Shown here: one piece after another, positions 1 to 6,563 of the stretch
Layout: the number at the start of each line of letters is the position of its first letter
How positions within the stretch are numbered: the first letter of the stretch is position 1
NCBI GenBank assembly: GCA_026785745.1
Contig: JAJAZO010000423.1
Coordinates: 1-8,286, forward strand
Length of the DNA: 8,286 bases
DNA from: Chitinophagaceae bacterium
GTDB lineage: Bacteria > Bacteroidota > Bacteroidia > Chitinophagales > Chitinophagaceae
Reading direction: 5' to 3'
Position numbers and translations under genes: made by a program
Notes under the pieces: model-generated
Databases searched by the model: none
What the model saw: only the letters and a program-made list of their open reading frames with translations
What the model was told of the DNA's origin: nothing

Positions 1-476
1 GGTGCGCCACTGTTTGCACTGATTTGTGCACCAGCTATTTTACCCTGCATGGCGGCATCAAGAGTTTGTGGGCGGGTATTTCCGGCAAGTTGTTTTGCAG
101 AAATTGTGGCAACAGAGTTGGCAGAGTTCGATTTTTTAACCGAAGTAGCAAGACCTGTAACCACCACTTCACTCATACTGCTGTTATCAACAATTAGGCT
201 GATAGCACTGCTGTTTTTAGCCTCTATTGTTTGTGACAAATAACCTACATAGGTGAAGATAAGCCGGGCATCGCCATTAGCAACATTGATAGAAAATTTT
301 CCATCCGCATCGGTTTGTGCAACACTTTTGGCGCCTCTTACAGAAATTGTGGCTCCTTCGAGCGGCTTATTGTTAGCAGATTCAGTAACCCTGCCGCTGA
401 CAACTGTTTGAGCCATTAGCCATGCAGGCAGAAGCATTGCCAGCAATAGTGATAAAAATTTGATTTCTTTTCTCAT
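1..476 (-). CDS. SusC-like TonB-dependent outer-membrane receptor, N-terminal part
   Basis: This is the first 158 codons of a minus-strand gene that runs off the left edge; the ATG is at 476-474. Residues 1-22 form a signal peptide (MRKE start, hydrophobic core, WLMAQ cleavage region) without a lipobox. Residues 25-98 are a carboxypeptidase-regulatory-like (CarboxypepD_reg) beta-sandwich, with GRVTES, PLEGATISVRG and TDADGKFSI. Residues 99-108 (SSMSEVVVTG) are the SusC hallmark just before the plug, and the plug begins in the last 50 residues (QTLDAAMQGKIAGAQI). Such receptors import glycans or other large nutrients across the outer membrane with TonB energy, usually with a SusD lipoprotein encoded next to them; a SusD gene would lie outside this window. 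The substrate cannot be told. The gene is co-oriented with the upstream rsh gene but 159 nt away and has its own candidate promoter. Confidence 0.9.
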   Translation of the reverse strand, partial: MRKEIKFLSLLLAMLLPAWLMAQTVVSGRVTESANNKPLEGATISVRGAKSVAQTDADGKFSINVANGDARLIFTYVGYLSQTIEAKNSSAISLIVDNSSMSEVVVTGLATSVKKSNSANSVATISAKQLAGNTRPQTLDAAMQGKIAGAQISANSGA

Positions 477-551
477 GATTAAGTAGTTTTTAATTAGCAA
501 TTCAAAAAATGTGTACCCGTTTCATTAGAGTCCGACATCAAGCAGAGGCTG

Positions 552-583
552 AAAAAGTATATCAACCAACTGAGTTTTCCAAA
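552..583 (-). promoter_or_regulatory. Candidate Bacteroidota promoter for the SusC-like gene
   Basis: Read on the minus strand, TTTG (583-580) is followed by a 20-nt spacer and TACTTTTT (559-552). This matches the Bacteroidota primary-sigma pattern TTTG / TAnnTTTG except for the last base. It would give a leader of roughly 70 nt before the ATG at 476. It is a pattern match only; the initiation site is not known. Confidence 0.5.
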
Positions 584-615
584 AAATGATTGAATATATT
601 GACCCTTTGACAATC
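580..615 (-). terminator. Weak possible terminator after rsh
   Basis: On the minus strand, 21 nt past the rsh stop, GATTG (615-611) and CAATC (592-588) can pair across an 18-nt loop, followed one base later by a run of six T. The stem is short and the loop long, so termination may be inefficient. The T run overlaps the TTTG element of the candidate receptor promoter. Confidence 0.25.
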
Positions 616-635
616 TTCTTGCTTGTAATGCTGCA

Positions 636-2873
636 TCATGACGGAATGTCTTCCATATCATAGCGTTCTACTGATTCAATACCCGGAAGGGCCATCAGAC
701 TTTTTACAAGGTTATCCAATTCTTCTTTGTCATGCACATACAATTTTATATTCCCTTCGAACAGGCCTTCTTTCGCTTCAATGGTAAGGGCTGAAATATT
801 AATTTTCAACTCGCCGGAAATCAGCATGGTAATTTTATTTACCACCCCAACATCATCCATACCCACTATTTTGACACCGGTAAGAAATGAAATCTCTTTA
901 TTCTTCGCCCATTTTGTTTTTACTACCCGGTGGCCGTAGTTGGCAAGCAGCTTAGCCGCATTGGGGCAGTTGGTTCGGTGAATGGTTAATCCTTTTCCGG
1001 TGGTTACAAATCCAAATACATCATCACCGGGAATGGGCTTGCAGCAGTTGGCGAGGTTATATACAATCTTATCACTGCTTTCTCCAAATATGATCAGCTC
1101 CGCATCTTTTTTTCCGGGCTGTGGAATATACTCGCCTTTTTCTGACTGTATTTTTAGTGGCTTGGGCGATTCTATTTTATCACCAAATACTTTAAAATCT
1201 TTGAGGTCTTTCAGATCAATATTTTTTACCGACACCTGGTAAAATAGATCAAGATGAGAACTGAGCTTATACCATTGCACCAGTTCATCAATATTGTGAT
1301 GGTTAAACGCAGCACCCAGCCCTTCTAATTTTCTTTGCAATGTGTACTTACCTTCATCTGCAACTTTTCTTTTTTCTTCTTTTAGTGCATCCCGTATCCT
1401 TCCTTTTGCTTTGGAAGTAACCACAAAACCAAGCCAGTCTTCTGATGCTTTTTGTTTGTTACTGGTGATAATTTCAATCTGGTCGCCACTGAGCAGTTTA
1501 TGGCTGATGGGAACTAACTTATGGTTCACCTTTGCACCAATTGTTTTTACACCAATGGCACTGTGAATGGAAAAAGCAAAATCCAACGCCGTGGAACCAA
1601 CAGGCAGCATTTTTACATCGCCTTTCGGTGTATAGACATAAATTTCTTCGGCCAGGAAACTGGTTTTAAAATCCTGCAAAAAATCTATACTGTCGGTTTC
1701 CTGGTTGCTGATCACTTCCCTTATCTGCTGAAACCATTTATCAAAACGGCTTTCATCACTTGCCCCTTCTTTATACTTCCAGTGGGCGGCCAGTCCTTTC
1801 TCTGCAATTTCATTCATCCGTTTGGTACGTATCTGTACTTCTACCCACTTTCCTTCTGGTCCCATCACTGTAGTATGCAATGCTTCGTAACCGTTAGATT
1901 TTGGATTGCTTAACCAGTCCCGCAATCTTTCAGGAGAAGGGTTATATTCGTCTGATATCATGGAATATACTTTCCAGCAATCTTCTTTTTCTTTTTCAGG
2001 AGTCGAGTTTAACAATATCCGGATAGCAAAAAGATCATATACCTCTTCAAAATCCACCCCTTTCTTTTTCATTTTATTGGAGATGGAATGAATACTTTTT
2101 GGCCTTCCGTATATCTCTGCGTTCAGATGAGCTTTGTCTAATTTATCTTTAATTGGTTTGATAAACTCATTGATATATTTAGTTCTTTCTTTTTTTGTTT
2201 CAGACAATTTTCTTGCAATGTCTTTATACACCTCCGGCTCCATGTATTTCATGGCCAGGTCTTCCATTTCAGTTTTTATATTGTATAAACCCATCCGGTG
2301 CGCCAATGGGGCATATACATAAACAGTTTCGGAAGAAATTTTTAGTTGTGTCTCCCTTTTCATACTGTCCAGTGTTCGCATATTATGTAAGCGATCGGCC
2401 AGCTTTATCAGAATAACACGGGGATCATCGGTAAGCGTCAACAATATTTTTTTAAAATTCTCCGCCTGCTGGGATGCATTGACATCAATTACGTTTGAAA
2501 TTTTGGTAAGTCCATCAACAATCCTTGTAATTTCTTCTCCGAATTCTCTTTTTACATCTTCAAGAGAAATGTCTGTGTCTTCAACCGTGTCATGCAACAA
2601 AGCACAAATGGTTGAACGAACACCCAAACCGATTTCATCGGCACAAATCTTGGCTACAGCTATCGGATGAAGAATATAAGGCTCTCCACTTTTTCTCCGC
2701 ATCGTTTTGTGGGCTTCGGCAGCCATTTCAAAAGCGGTACGGATAAGGTATTTATCACCGGGTTTTAATTTAGTTTTCAGCCCTTTTAGTAAAGAGCGGT
2801 ATTCCCGGAGGATAAGTTTCTTTTCCTCTTCTTCGTTTAAATTATACTTCGGTATCTGTGCTACAGTTTCCAT
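636..2873 (-). CDS. rsh: Bifunctional (p)ppGpp synthetase/hydrolase (RelA/SpoT homologue)
   Basis: This is a complete 745-residue long Rel/SpoT protein that makes and degrades the stringent-response alarmone (p)ppGpp in the cytoplasm. Hydrolase HD domain, residues about 45-200: H55, H69, the HDTVED block at 94-99 and D160 in KLADRLHN are all present, so hydrolysis should work. Synthetase domain, about 250-370: GRPKS at 256-260, YDLFAIRI at 279-286, SNGYEALHTT at 326-335 and catalytic E345 in VEVQIRT. The loop that reads RxKD in bifunctional enzymes and ExDD in RelA-only enzymes is RLRD (316-319), which fits a bifunctional enzyme. TGS domain about 410-470, zinc-finger/CC region with C610, C611 and C636, and a C-terminal ACT domain about 668-740. 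The ATG at 2873 sits 68 nt from the divergent tRNA-Leu; the leader is A/T-rich and no strong promoter was recognised. Confidence 0.95.
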   Translation of the reverse strand: METVAQIPKYNLNEEEEKKLILREYRSLLKGLKTKLKPGDKYLIRTAFEMAAEAHKTMRRKSGEPYILHPIAVAKICADEIGLGVRSTICALLHDTVEDTDISLEDVKREFGEEITRIVDGLTKISNVIDVNASQQAENFKKILLTLTDDPRVILIKLADRLHNMRTLDSMKRETQLKISSETVYVYAPLAHRMGLYNIKTEMEDLAMKYMEPEVYKDIARKLSETKKERTKYINEFIKPIKDKLDKAHLNAEIYGRPKSIHSISNKMKKKGVDFEEVYDLFAIRILLNSTPEKEKEDCWKVYSMISDEYNPSPERLRDWLSNPKSNGYEALHTTVMGPEGKWVEVQIRTKRMNEIAEKGLAAHWKYKEGASDESRFDKWFQQIREVISNQETDSIDFLQDFKTSFLAEEIYVYTPKGDVKMLPVGSTALDFAFSIHSAIGVKTIGAKVNHKLVPISHKLLSGDQIEIITSNKQKASEDWLGFVVTSKAKGRIRDALKEEKRKVADEGKYTLQRKLEGLGAAFNHHNIDELVQWYKLSSHLDLFYQVSVKNIDLKDLKDFKVFGDKIESPKPLKIQSEKGEYIPQPGKKDAELIIFGESSDKIVYNLANCCKPIPGDDVFGFVTTGKGLTIHRTNCPNAAKLLANYGHRVVKTKWAKNKEISFLTGVKIVGMDDVGVVNKITMLISGELKINISALTIEAKEGLFEGNIKLYVHDKEELDNLVKSLMALPGIESVERYDMEDIPS

Positions 2874-2900
2874 AGTTTACGAATTTACGAAAAAGCCGCC

Positions 2901-2929
2901 TTTCTTTTTACATAAATGCCCTACATTTG
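2901..2929 (+). promoter_or_regulatory. Candidate promoter of tRNA-Leu
   Basis: TACATTTG at 2922-2929 is a perfect match to the Bacteroidota -7 element TAnnTTTG and lies 12 nt before the first base of the tRNA, the right place for a short 5' leader. The upstream element is poor (TTTC at 2901-2904, 17-nt spacer). The same 68-nt gap must also hold the promoter of the divergent rsh gene, which I could not pick out. Confidence 0.5.
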
Positions 2930-2941
2930 CAACCCCAAATT

Positions 2942-3023
2942 GCGGGTGTGGCGAAATTGGTAGACGTACCAGACTTAGGATCTGGCGCCGTGAGGCATGG
3001 GGGTTCGAGTCCCTCCACCCGCA
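2942..3023 (+). tRNA. tRNA-Leu (anticodon UAG)
   Basis: An 82-nt type-II tRNA. The acceptor stem pairs GCGGGTG (2942-2948) with CACCCGC (3016-3022), discriminator A3023. The anticodon stem CCAGA/TCTGG (2969-2973/2981-2985) encloses loop CTTAGGA with anticodon TAG at 2976-2978, reading CUA and related Leu codons. The long variable arm (about 2986-2998) can form GCC/GGC. The T arm GGGGG-TTCGAGT-CCCTC covers 2999-3015 with one G-T pair. The 3' CCA is not encoded (the next bases are CAG), so it must be added after transcription. Confidence 0.95.
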
Positions 3024-3036
3024 CAGTACGAAAATT

Positions 3037-3130
3037 GAACAAGGAACAAGGAAAACTGAACAAAGAACGGGAAACCCCAATTTGGAGAATCTCACTTCAA
3101 CATTCGACATTCCTTGTTCCTTGTTCGTTA
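3037..3130. repeat. Heptamer-periodic inverted repeat between tRNA-Leu and tig
   Basis: The arms 3037-3053 and 3110-3126 are a perfect 17-bp inverted repeat with a 56-nt loop. Both arms are built on a 7-nt period. The left side has units starting at 3037, 3044, 3051, 3058 and 3065, all beginning GAA (consensus GAACAAG). The right side has units starting at 3096, 3103, 3110, 3117 and 3124, all beginning TTC (consensus TTCCTTG or TTCNACA). The RNA would form a long hairpin just after the tRNA and end 24 nt before the tig start codon, so it could bound the tRNA transcript or structure the tig leader. It resembles a dispersed intergenic element of Bacteroidota genomes; that dispersal is recollection, not tested here. 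Confidence 0.75.
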
Positions 3131-3154
3131 TTTAAAAAGATTTAAACAACAATT

Positions 3155-4546
3155 ATGGCTACAGTTACCAAAGAAAACATCGGTCTGCTGCATGAAAAGC
3201 TGACAGTGAAATTAGAGAAGACCGATTACCTGCCCTCTTTTGAAAAAGCATTGAAAGAATACAGCAAGAAAGCAAATATCCCCGGCTTCCGCAAAGGAAT
3301 GGTGCCTGCAGGACTGATTAAAAAAATGTACGGTACTTCTCTTTTTACAGACGAAGTATTAAAAACGGTTGACCGTGAGCTAATCGGATACCTTCAAAAT
3401 GATAAGCTGGAAATTTTTGCACAGCCGCTGCCGTTGGAATCTGATTTCAAGCAATTGGATGTTAATAATCCTGCTGATTACATTTTCGAATTTGAAATAG
3501 GCATGAAGCCTGATTTCAGCCTGCCCGATTTAGCTAATGCAAACACCACCCGTTATGTTGTTACGGTGACTGATGAAATGATCAGCAGTGAGATTGAACG
3601 TCTCCGGAACCGTTACGGGAATATGAAAGACCTGGATACAGTAAATTCGGAAGATGATGTGCTGAATGTGATCTTCATGGAAGCAGATGAAAACGGGAAT
3701 GAAACAGAAGGAGGGATAAAAAAAGATAATTCCTTATTGGTAAAATATTTTAAAGAAGATTTCCGCCCCAATCTCACAGGAAAAGTGACGAATGATTTTG
3801 TGATTGTGCAATTAGACAAAGCTTTTGATGAAAAAGAACTGGATTTTATTCTTAGTGACCTGGGACTTGACAAAAATGACCCCGCAACCTCGCAAAAGCA
3901 TTTCAAGATCCAGATCACTAAAATAGGTTTACTGGAAAAAAGAGAACTGAATGAAGATTTTTTTAACCAGCTTTATCCAAATCAGGAAGTAAAAACAGAA
4001 GCTGATTTCCGGAATAAAATAAACAACGAAATACAAAACCACTGGAATGCACAAGCTGCTAATCAAATCCACGACCAGGTATTTCATCAATTAGTTGACC
4101 ATACCGAAATAAAATTCCCGGAAGGTTTTTTAAAGAAGTGGATAAAGACACAGAATGAATCTGCTAAAGATGCGGAGCCTAAAACAGACGAGGAGGTAGA
4201 AAAAGAATTTCCCACTTTTATCAGCCAGTTAAAATGGACATTGATTTCTGATAAAATTGTTCAGGATAATGCTATTGTGGTAAATCCTGATGAAATAAAG
4301 GCTTTTGCCAAACAACAATTATTCAGCTATATGGGTGGTGCCAACCTGAGTGATGACCAGCCCTGGGTAACTGACTATGTAGAAAAAATGATGAAAGACA
4401 GGAAGTATGTAGAGGATTCTTACAACCGCATCCAAACACAAAAGATATTTGAATGGGCTGCCACACAGGTAAAACCTGCTGACAAAGACATCAATGCAGA
4501 AGAGTTTACTAAAATGGCAGAGGCGCATCAGCACCATCATCATTAA
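3155..4546 (+). CDS. tig: Trigger factor, ribosome-associated chaperone
   Basis: A 463-residue protein of normal trigger-factor length. The N-terminal ribosome-binding domain (about 1-115) carries the signature NIPGFRKGMVP at 41-51, which in this family docks the protein at the ribosome exit tunnel to shield nascent chains. The middle region (about 155-260), where the FKBP-type prolyl isomerase normally sits, keeps an FKBP-like strand pattern. It ends in QITKIGLLEKREL, but I see none of the usual FKBP active-site signature (for example the IPGFE segment), so isomerase activity is doubtful. The C-terminal helical arms occupy about 265-440. The protein ends in HQHHHH, a natural metal-binding-like tail. 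The start ATG follows an A-rich leader without Shine-Dalgarno, as usual in this phylum. Downstream clpP and clpX genes match the classic tig-clpP-clpX order, here interrupted by two small genes. Confidence 0.95.
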   Translation: MATVTKENIGLLHEKLTVKLEKTDYLPSFEKALKEYSKKANIPGFRKGMVPAGLIKKMYGTSLFTDEVLKTVDRELIGYLQNDKLEIFAQPLPLESDFKQLDVNNPADYIFEFEIGMKPDFSLPDLANANTTRYVVTVTDEMISSEIERLRNRYGNMKDLDTVNSEDDVLNVIFMEADENGNETEGGIKKDNSLLVKYFKEDFRPNLTGKVTNDFVIVQLDKAFDEKELDFILSDLGLDKNDPATSQKHFKIQITKIGLLEKRELNEDFFNQLYPNQEVKTEADFRNKINNEIQNHWNAQAANQIHDQVFHQLVDHTEIKFPEGFLKKWIKTQNESAKDAEPKTDEEVEKEFPTFISQLKWTLISDKIVQDNAIVVNPDEIKAFAKQQLFSYMGGANLSDDQPWVTDYVEKMMKDRKYVEDSYNRIQTQKIFEWAATQVKPADKDINAEEFTKMAEAHQHHHH

Positions 4547-4595
4547 AAGGTTTATATTAAGATTTTAACTTATTATAAAGGTTGTAAAACAATGA

Positions 4596-4630
4596 CTTGC
4601 AATAAATTAATGCAAGACTTACCCTTTTTT
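4596..4630 (+). terminator. Weak hairpin plus T-run after tig
   Basis: CTTGCA (4596-4601) and TGCAAG (4611-4616) form a 6-bp stem with a 9-nt loop, and a run of six T follows at 4625-4630. The T run starts 8 nt after the stem, too far for a textbook rho-independent terminator. It may still mark the end of the tig transcript. Confidence 0.25.
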
Positions 4631-4644
4631 ACAAACTTTGCATT

Positions 4645-4670
4645 ATAATTGTAGTACTAATAACAATTAT
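4645..4670. promoter_or_regulatory. Operator-like inverted repeat upstream of the small gene pair
   Basis: ATAATTGT (4645-4652) and ACAATTAT (4663-4670) are perfect 8-bp inverted arms separated by 10 bp, giving half-site centres 18 bp apart, the geometry of a dimeric regulator on one DNA face. The block ends 24 nt before the ATG at 4695. A poor promoter match (ATTG 4648-4651, 21-nt spacer, TATCGTTG 4673-4680) would overlap it, so a bound protein could block transcription. The region is A+T-rich, so chance pairing is possible. Confidence 0.4.
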
Positions 4671-4694
4671 TCTATCGTTGTAATAGTTCATAAT

Positions 4695-5162
4695 ATGCCT
4701 GCAACTACTCAATCCAAAGCACAAAGACTTCCACAAGATTCTTGGGAGAAACAAGAAGACGTAATTACACAAAATGATGTAATTGATGCCTATTTACATG
4801 GTCGCAAACAGGGCAGGACGGATTATCAAATCGCAATGAATAATCTTTTTGAAGCTAATCTTACAAGAGCCCAACAGGCTTCTGAAAAATTATATGAAGA
4901 TTTGAAGAATTTAAGTATTAGTGTTGACTCAATACATTTGAAAGCTGATGCAGTTACAAACTTCATGGCATTGATAGTAGCCGATACTAAAAATTACTTA
5001 GATGATAATTTTTTAAAAGGCATAAGAGCAGGTAGAAAAATTAAAACCACCGTTGATTCTTCTGATTTTATAATCAACTTCATTTTCACTCATAATACAA
5101 AGACATTGAATGAAGATTTTCTTGATTCTGACGGATATTTTTTAAAGTATTATGGCCAGTAG
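4695..5162 (+). CDS. Uncharacterised 155-aa protein, first gene of an overlapping pair
   Basis: I do not recognise this protein. I chose the ATG at 4695 (MPATTQSKAQ) because the longer in-frame reading uses TTG at 4638 and adds a low-complexity Asn/Tyr/Ile stretch that looks untranslated. Residues 1-25 are polar. Residues about 28-72 look helical (NDVIDAYLHGRKQG, then LFEANLTRAQQASEKLYEDL). Residues about 75-155 alternate strand- and helix-like segments, including VTNFMALIVAD, DFIINFIFTHN and a C-terminal DSDGYFLKYYGQ, suggesting a small alpha/beta domain. There is no signal peptide or membrane segment. Its last 11 nt overlap the start of the next gene, which implies co-transcription and probably translational coupling. 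By position it could be the antitoxin or partner of the HEPN-like protein; this is inference. The pair looks richer in A+T than the clp genes. Confidence 0.7.
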   Translation: MPATTQSKAQRLPQDSWEKQEDVITQNDVIDAYLHGRKQGRTDYQIAMNNLFEANLTRAQQASEKLYEDLKNLSISVDSIHLKADAVTNFMALIVADTKNYLDDNFLKGIRAGRKIKTTVDSSDFIINFIFTHNTKTLNEDFLDSDGYFLKYYGQ

Positions 5163-5589
5163 TCAAGAAAGTTACGAGCATGGAGAACATAATGAAGCTG
5201 CTTGTAACCTACTAGCATTAAATCAGAATTTTCCAGATTGGACAATTACAACTGCATTTTATGCATCTTTGCATTTTGTAACTGCAAAAATTTTTCCATT
5301 TAGTCACCCAATAAAAGAACAAGAGCCATTAAATTTTAAGAATATTGAGGAATGGCAAAAATTTAAAAACTATGGCTCTGCAAAAAGGCATGAGTTATTA
5401 AAAGACCTTGTCGCTAAGTATTGCGACTCTGTTGCTGACCAATATGAATGGCTTTTAAGTTCTTCCTGGAATGCAAGATATCACCATCATCAGCACCCAA
5501 AAGAGTTAGTTAATAAAGCTATTAGCTACATGAAACAGATTAAAGCCCATTGCACCCCAACGCAAGAAAAGAAAGGGGCTAAAAAATAA
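5152..5589 (+). CDS. HEPN-like small protein, second gene of the pair
   Basis: A 145-residue soluble protein with no signal peptide. The segment DWTITTAFYASLHFVTAKI (29-47), after an N-terminal helix rich in H/A/L, resembles the core helix of HEPN-type four-helix proteins (DWA-x-x-x-FYAALH-type). It is followed by KRHELLKDLV (78-87) and WNARYHHHQHP (106-116). The last contains R109 and H115 five residues apart, which formally fits the RX4-6H motif of HEPN ribonucleases. However, the residue after R is Tyr rather than the common polar N, D or H, so catalysis is uncertain. The tail is Lys-rich (KKGAKK). It starts inside the previous gene with an 11-nt overlap and no separate leader. HEPN proteins often act as toxins, RNA cleavers or nucleic-acid binders in defence and toxin-antitoxin loci. 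That role here rests on fold resemblance and gene arrangement only. Confidence 0.7.
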   Translation: MASSQESYEHGEHNEAACNLLALNQNFPDWTITTAFYASLHFVTAKIFPFSHPIKEQEPLNFKNIEEWQKFKNYGSAKRHELLKDLVAKYCDSVADQYEWLLSSSWNARYHHHQHPKELVNKAISYMKQIKAHCTPTQEKKGAKK

Positions 5590-5607
5590 TCTGCTTAAAA
5601 ATACTAT

Positions 5608-5659
5608 TCAATGAAATCATTGCCAGTTCATTGATATTAAATTTATCATCATTTTTTTT
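5608..5659 (+). other. Inverted repeat and T-run after the HEPN-like gene
   Basis: TCAATGAA (5608-5615) and TTCATTGA (5627-5634) are perfect 8-bp inverted arms around an 11-nt loop, beginning 18 nt after the stop codon. A run of eight T lies at 5652-5659, 17 nt beyond the stem. It could end the two-gene transcript, though the gap to the T run is unusual for intrinsic termination. The rest of the 5590-5744 gap shows nothing I recognise. Confidence 0.3.
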
Positions 5660-5744
5660 AATTTGTGGAAACCAAAAAATACTGTCTTTTAGTCGTGTAG
5701 AATAGCCGGATTTGGCAGAAATTTAAAATAGCTCACTATCACAT

Positions 5745-5775
5745 TTTGTGGTTTTGCCATTTGGACGGATATTTG
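5745..5775 (+). promoter_or_regulatory. Candidate promoter of clpP1
   Basis: TTTG at 5745-5748, a 19-nt spacer and GATATTTG at 5768-5775 match the Bacteroidota pattern TTTG-N19-TAnnTTTG with one mismatch (first T to G). It would start the transcript near 5780 and give a leader of about 30 nt. It implies clpP1 is transcribed separately from tig and from the small gene pair. Confidence 0.55.
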
Positions 5776-5780
5776 ATGCA

Positions 5781-5794
5781 CTGAACCTGTTCAG
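5781..5794. promoter_or_regulatory. Palindrome at the predicted clpP1 transcript start
   Basis: CTGAAC-CT-GTTCAG has perfect 6-bp inverted arms and a 2-bp centre, 16 nt before the clpP1 ATG and right at the start site predicted from the candidate promoter. It could be an operator for a dimeric regulator. A 2-nt loop is too tight for a stable RNA hairpin, so a DNA-binding site is more likely. Confidence 0.35.
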
Positions 5795-5810
5795 CAATAA
5801 ATAATTATCT

Positions 5811-6503
5811 ATGACATTTAACTCAGAATTCGAAAAATATGCGGTCAAACACATTGGCCTTTCCAGTAACACTTTGCACAGTTATGCCTCTCACATGGTA
5901 ACAGCTATGACGCCTAATATTATTGAGGAACGTTCTCTGAATGTGGCCGTTATGGATGTTTATAGCCGTTTGATGATGGACCGCATTATCTTTTTGGGTT
6001 ATCCTATTAATGATGAAATAGCTAATATCGTTACCGCTCAATTATTATTTCTTGATTCGGCTGACAGGTCAAGAGATATTAATATGTACATCAATAGTCC
6101 GGGTGGCAGTGTTTACTCCGGTTTGGGTGTGTATGATACGATGCAATATGTAAGTCCTGATATCGCTACTATTTGTATTGGTGTGGCAGCATCTATGGCT
6201 TGTGTGCTATTGGGAGCAGGTACCAAAGGCAAGAGGGCAGCATTAAAACATTCCCGTATTATGATGCACCAGCCAAGTGGTGCTATTGGCGGCCAGGCCA
6301 GTGATATTGAAATTACCGTGAATGAAATCCGTAAGCTTAAAAGAGAATTGTATGAAGTGGTAAATCATCATACCGGTAAATCGGTTGAGCAGATTGAAAA
6401 AGATTTTGACCGGGATAACTGGATGACTGCTGCTGAAGCAAAAGAATATGGACTGGTAGATGAAGTGCTATTGACGAACCCGAGAAAGCAGAAAAAAGAT
6501 TAA
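5811..6503 (+). CDS. clpP: ATP-dependent Clp protease proteolytic subunit, first copy
   Basis: A 230-residue serine peptidase subunit of the barrel that degrades proteins fed to it by ClpX or ClpC in the cytoplasm. Catalytic triad by alignment with E. coli ClpP: S128 in GVAASMAC, H153 in RIMMHQPSG, D202 in DRDNW. Other family marks are INSPGGSVYSGLGVYDTMQ (94-112) and the C-terminal EAKEYGLVDEVL. The region before MDVYSRLMMDRIIFLG (about 31-47, MTPNIIEERSLNVAV) matches the part that forms the axial loops touching ClpX. After the catalytic serine, MA replaces the common MG. The N-terminus is some 15-20 residues longer than in E. coli, without its propeptide sequence, and the tail is Lys-rich (RKQKKD). 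This looks like the standard Bacteroidota ClpP, with the second paralogue 248 nt downstream. The ATG follows an A/T-rich leader. Confidence 0.95.
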   Translation: MTFNSEFEKYAVKHIGLSSNTLHSYASHMVTAMTPNIIEERSLNVAVMDVYSRLMMDRIIFLGYPINDEIANIVTAQLLFLDSADRSRDINMYINSPGGSVYSGLGVYDTMQYVSPDIATICIGVAASMACVLLGAGTKGKRAALKHSRIMMHQPSGAIGGQASDIEITVNEIRKLKRELYEVVNHHTGKSVEQIEKDFDRDNWMTAAEAKEYGLVDEVLLTNPRKQKKD

Positions 6504-6513
6504 AATGCCCCTA

Positions 6514-6534
6514 TCCTCTAAAGGAGGACTTTAG
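6514..6534 (+). repeat. Two mutually exclusive hairpins after clpP1
   Basis: TCCTC (6514-6518) pairs with GAGGA (6524-6528). Alternatively CTAAAG (6518-6523) pairs perfectly with CTTTAG (6529-6534) around a GAGGA loop. The two foldings share bases and cannot form together. The block starts 11 nt after the clpP1 stop. There is no T run directly after it, so it is not a normal terminator; it may stabilise the clpP1 mRNA end or be part of the repeat cluster that follows. Confidence 0.45.
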
Positions 6535-6563
6535 ATTTCTTATACTATGGGAAACCACCCCCT

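Noticed and set aside
727..2670. Many plus-strand open frames antisense to rsh
   Set aside because: Shadows of the rsh reading frame; none has a recognisable domain or leader.
2877..3145. Open frames on both strands across the tRNA and heptamer repeat
   Set aside because: They run through tRNA-Leu and the GAACAAG-type repeat; the peptides (VPCSLF-like) are repeat translations without protein character.
4638..4694. TTG start adding 19 residues to the 155-aa protein
   Set aside because: The extension is low-complexity, crosses the operator-like repeat and uses a rare start codon; the ATG at 4695 is more natural.
4547..5810. Search for an insertion sequence or integration scar around the small gene pair
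   Set aside because: I found no transposase or integrase and no clear flanking direct repeats; the tRNA is 1.5 kb away on the other side of tig, so tRNA-targeted integration is not supported.
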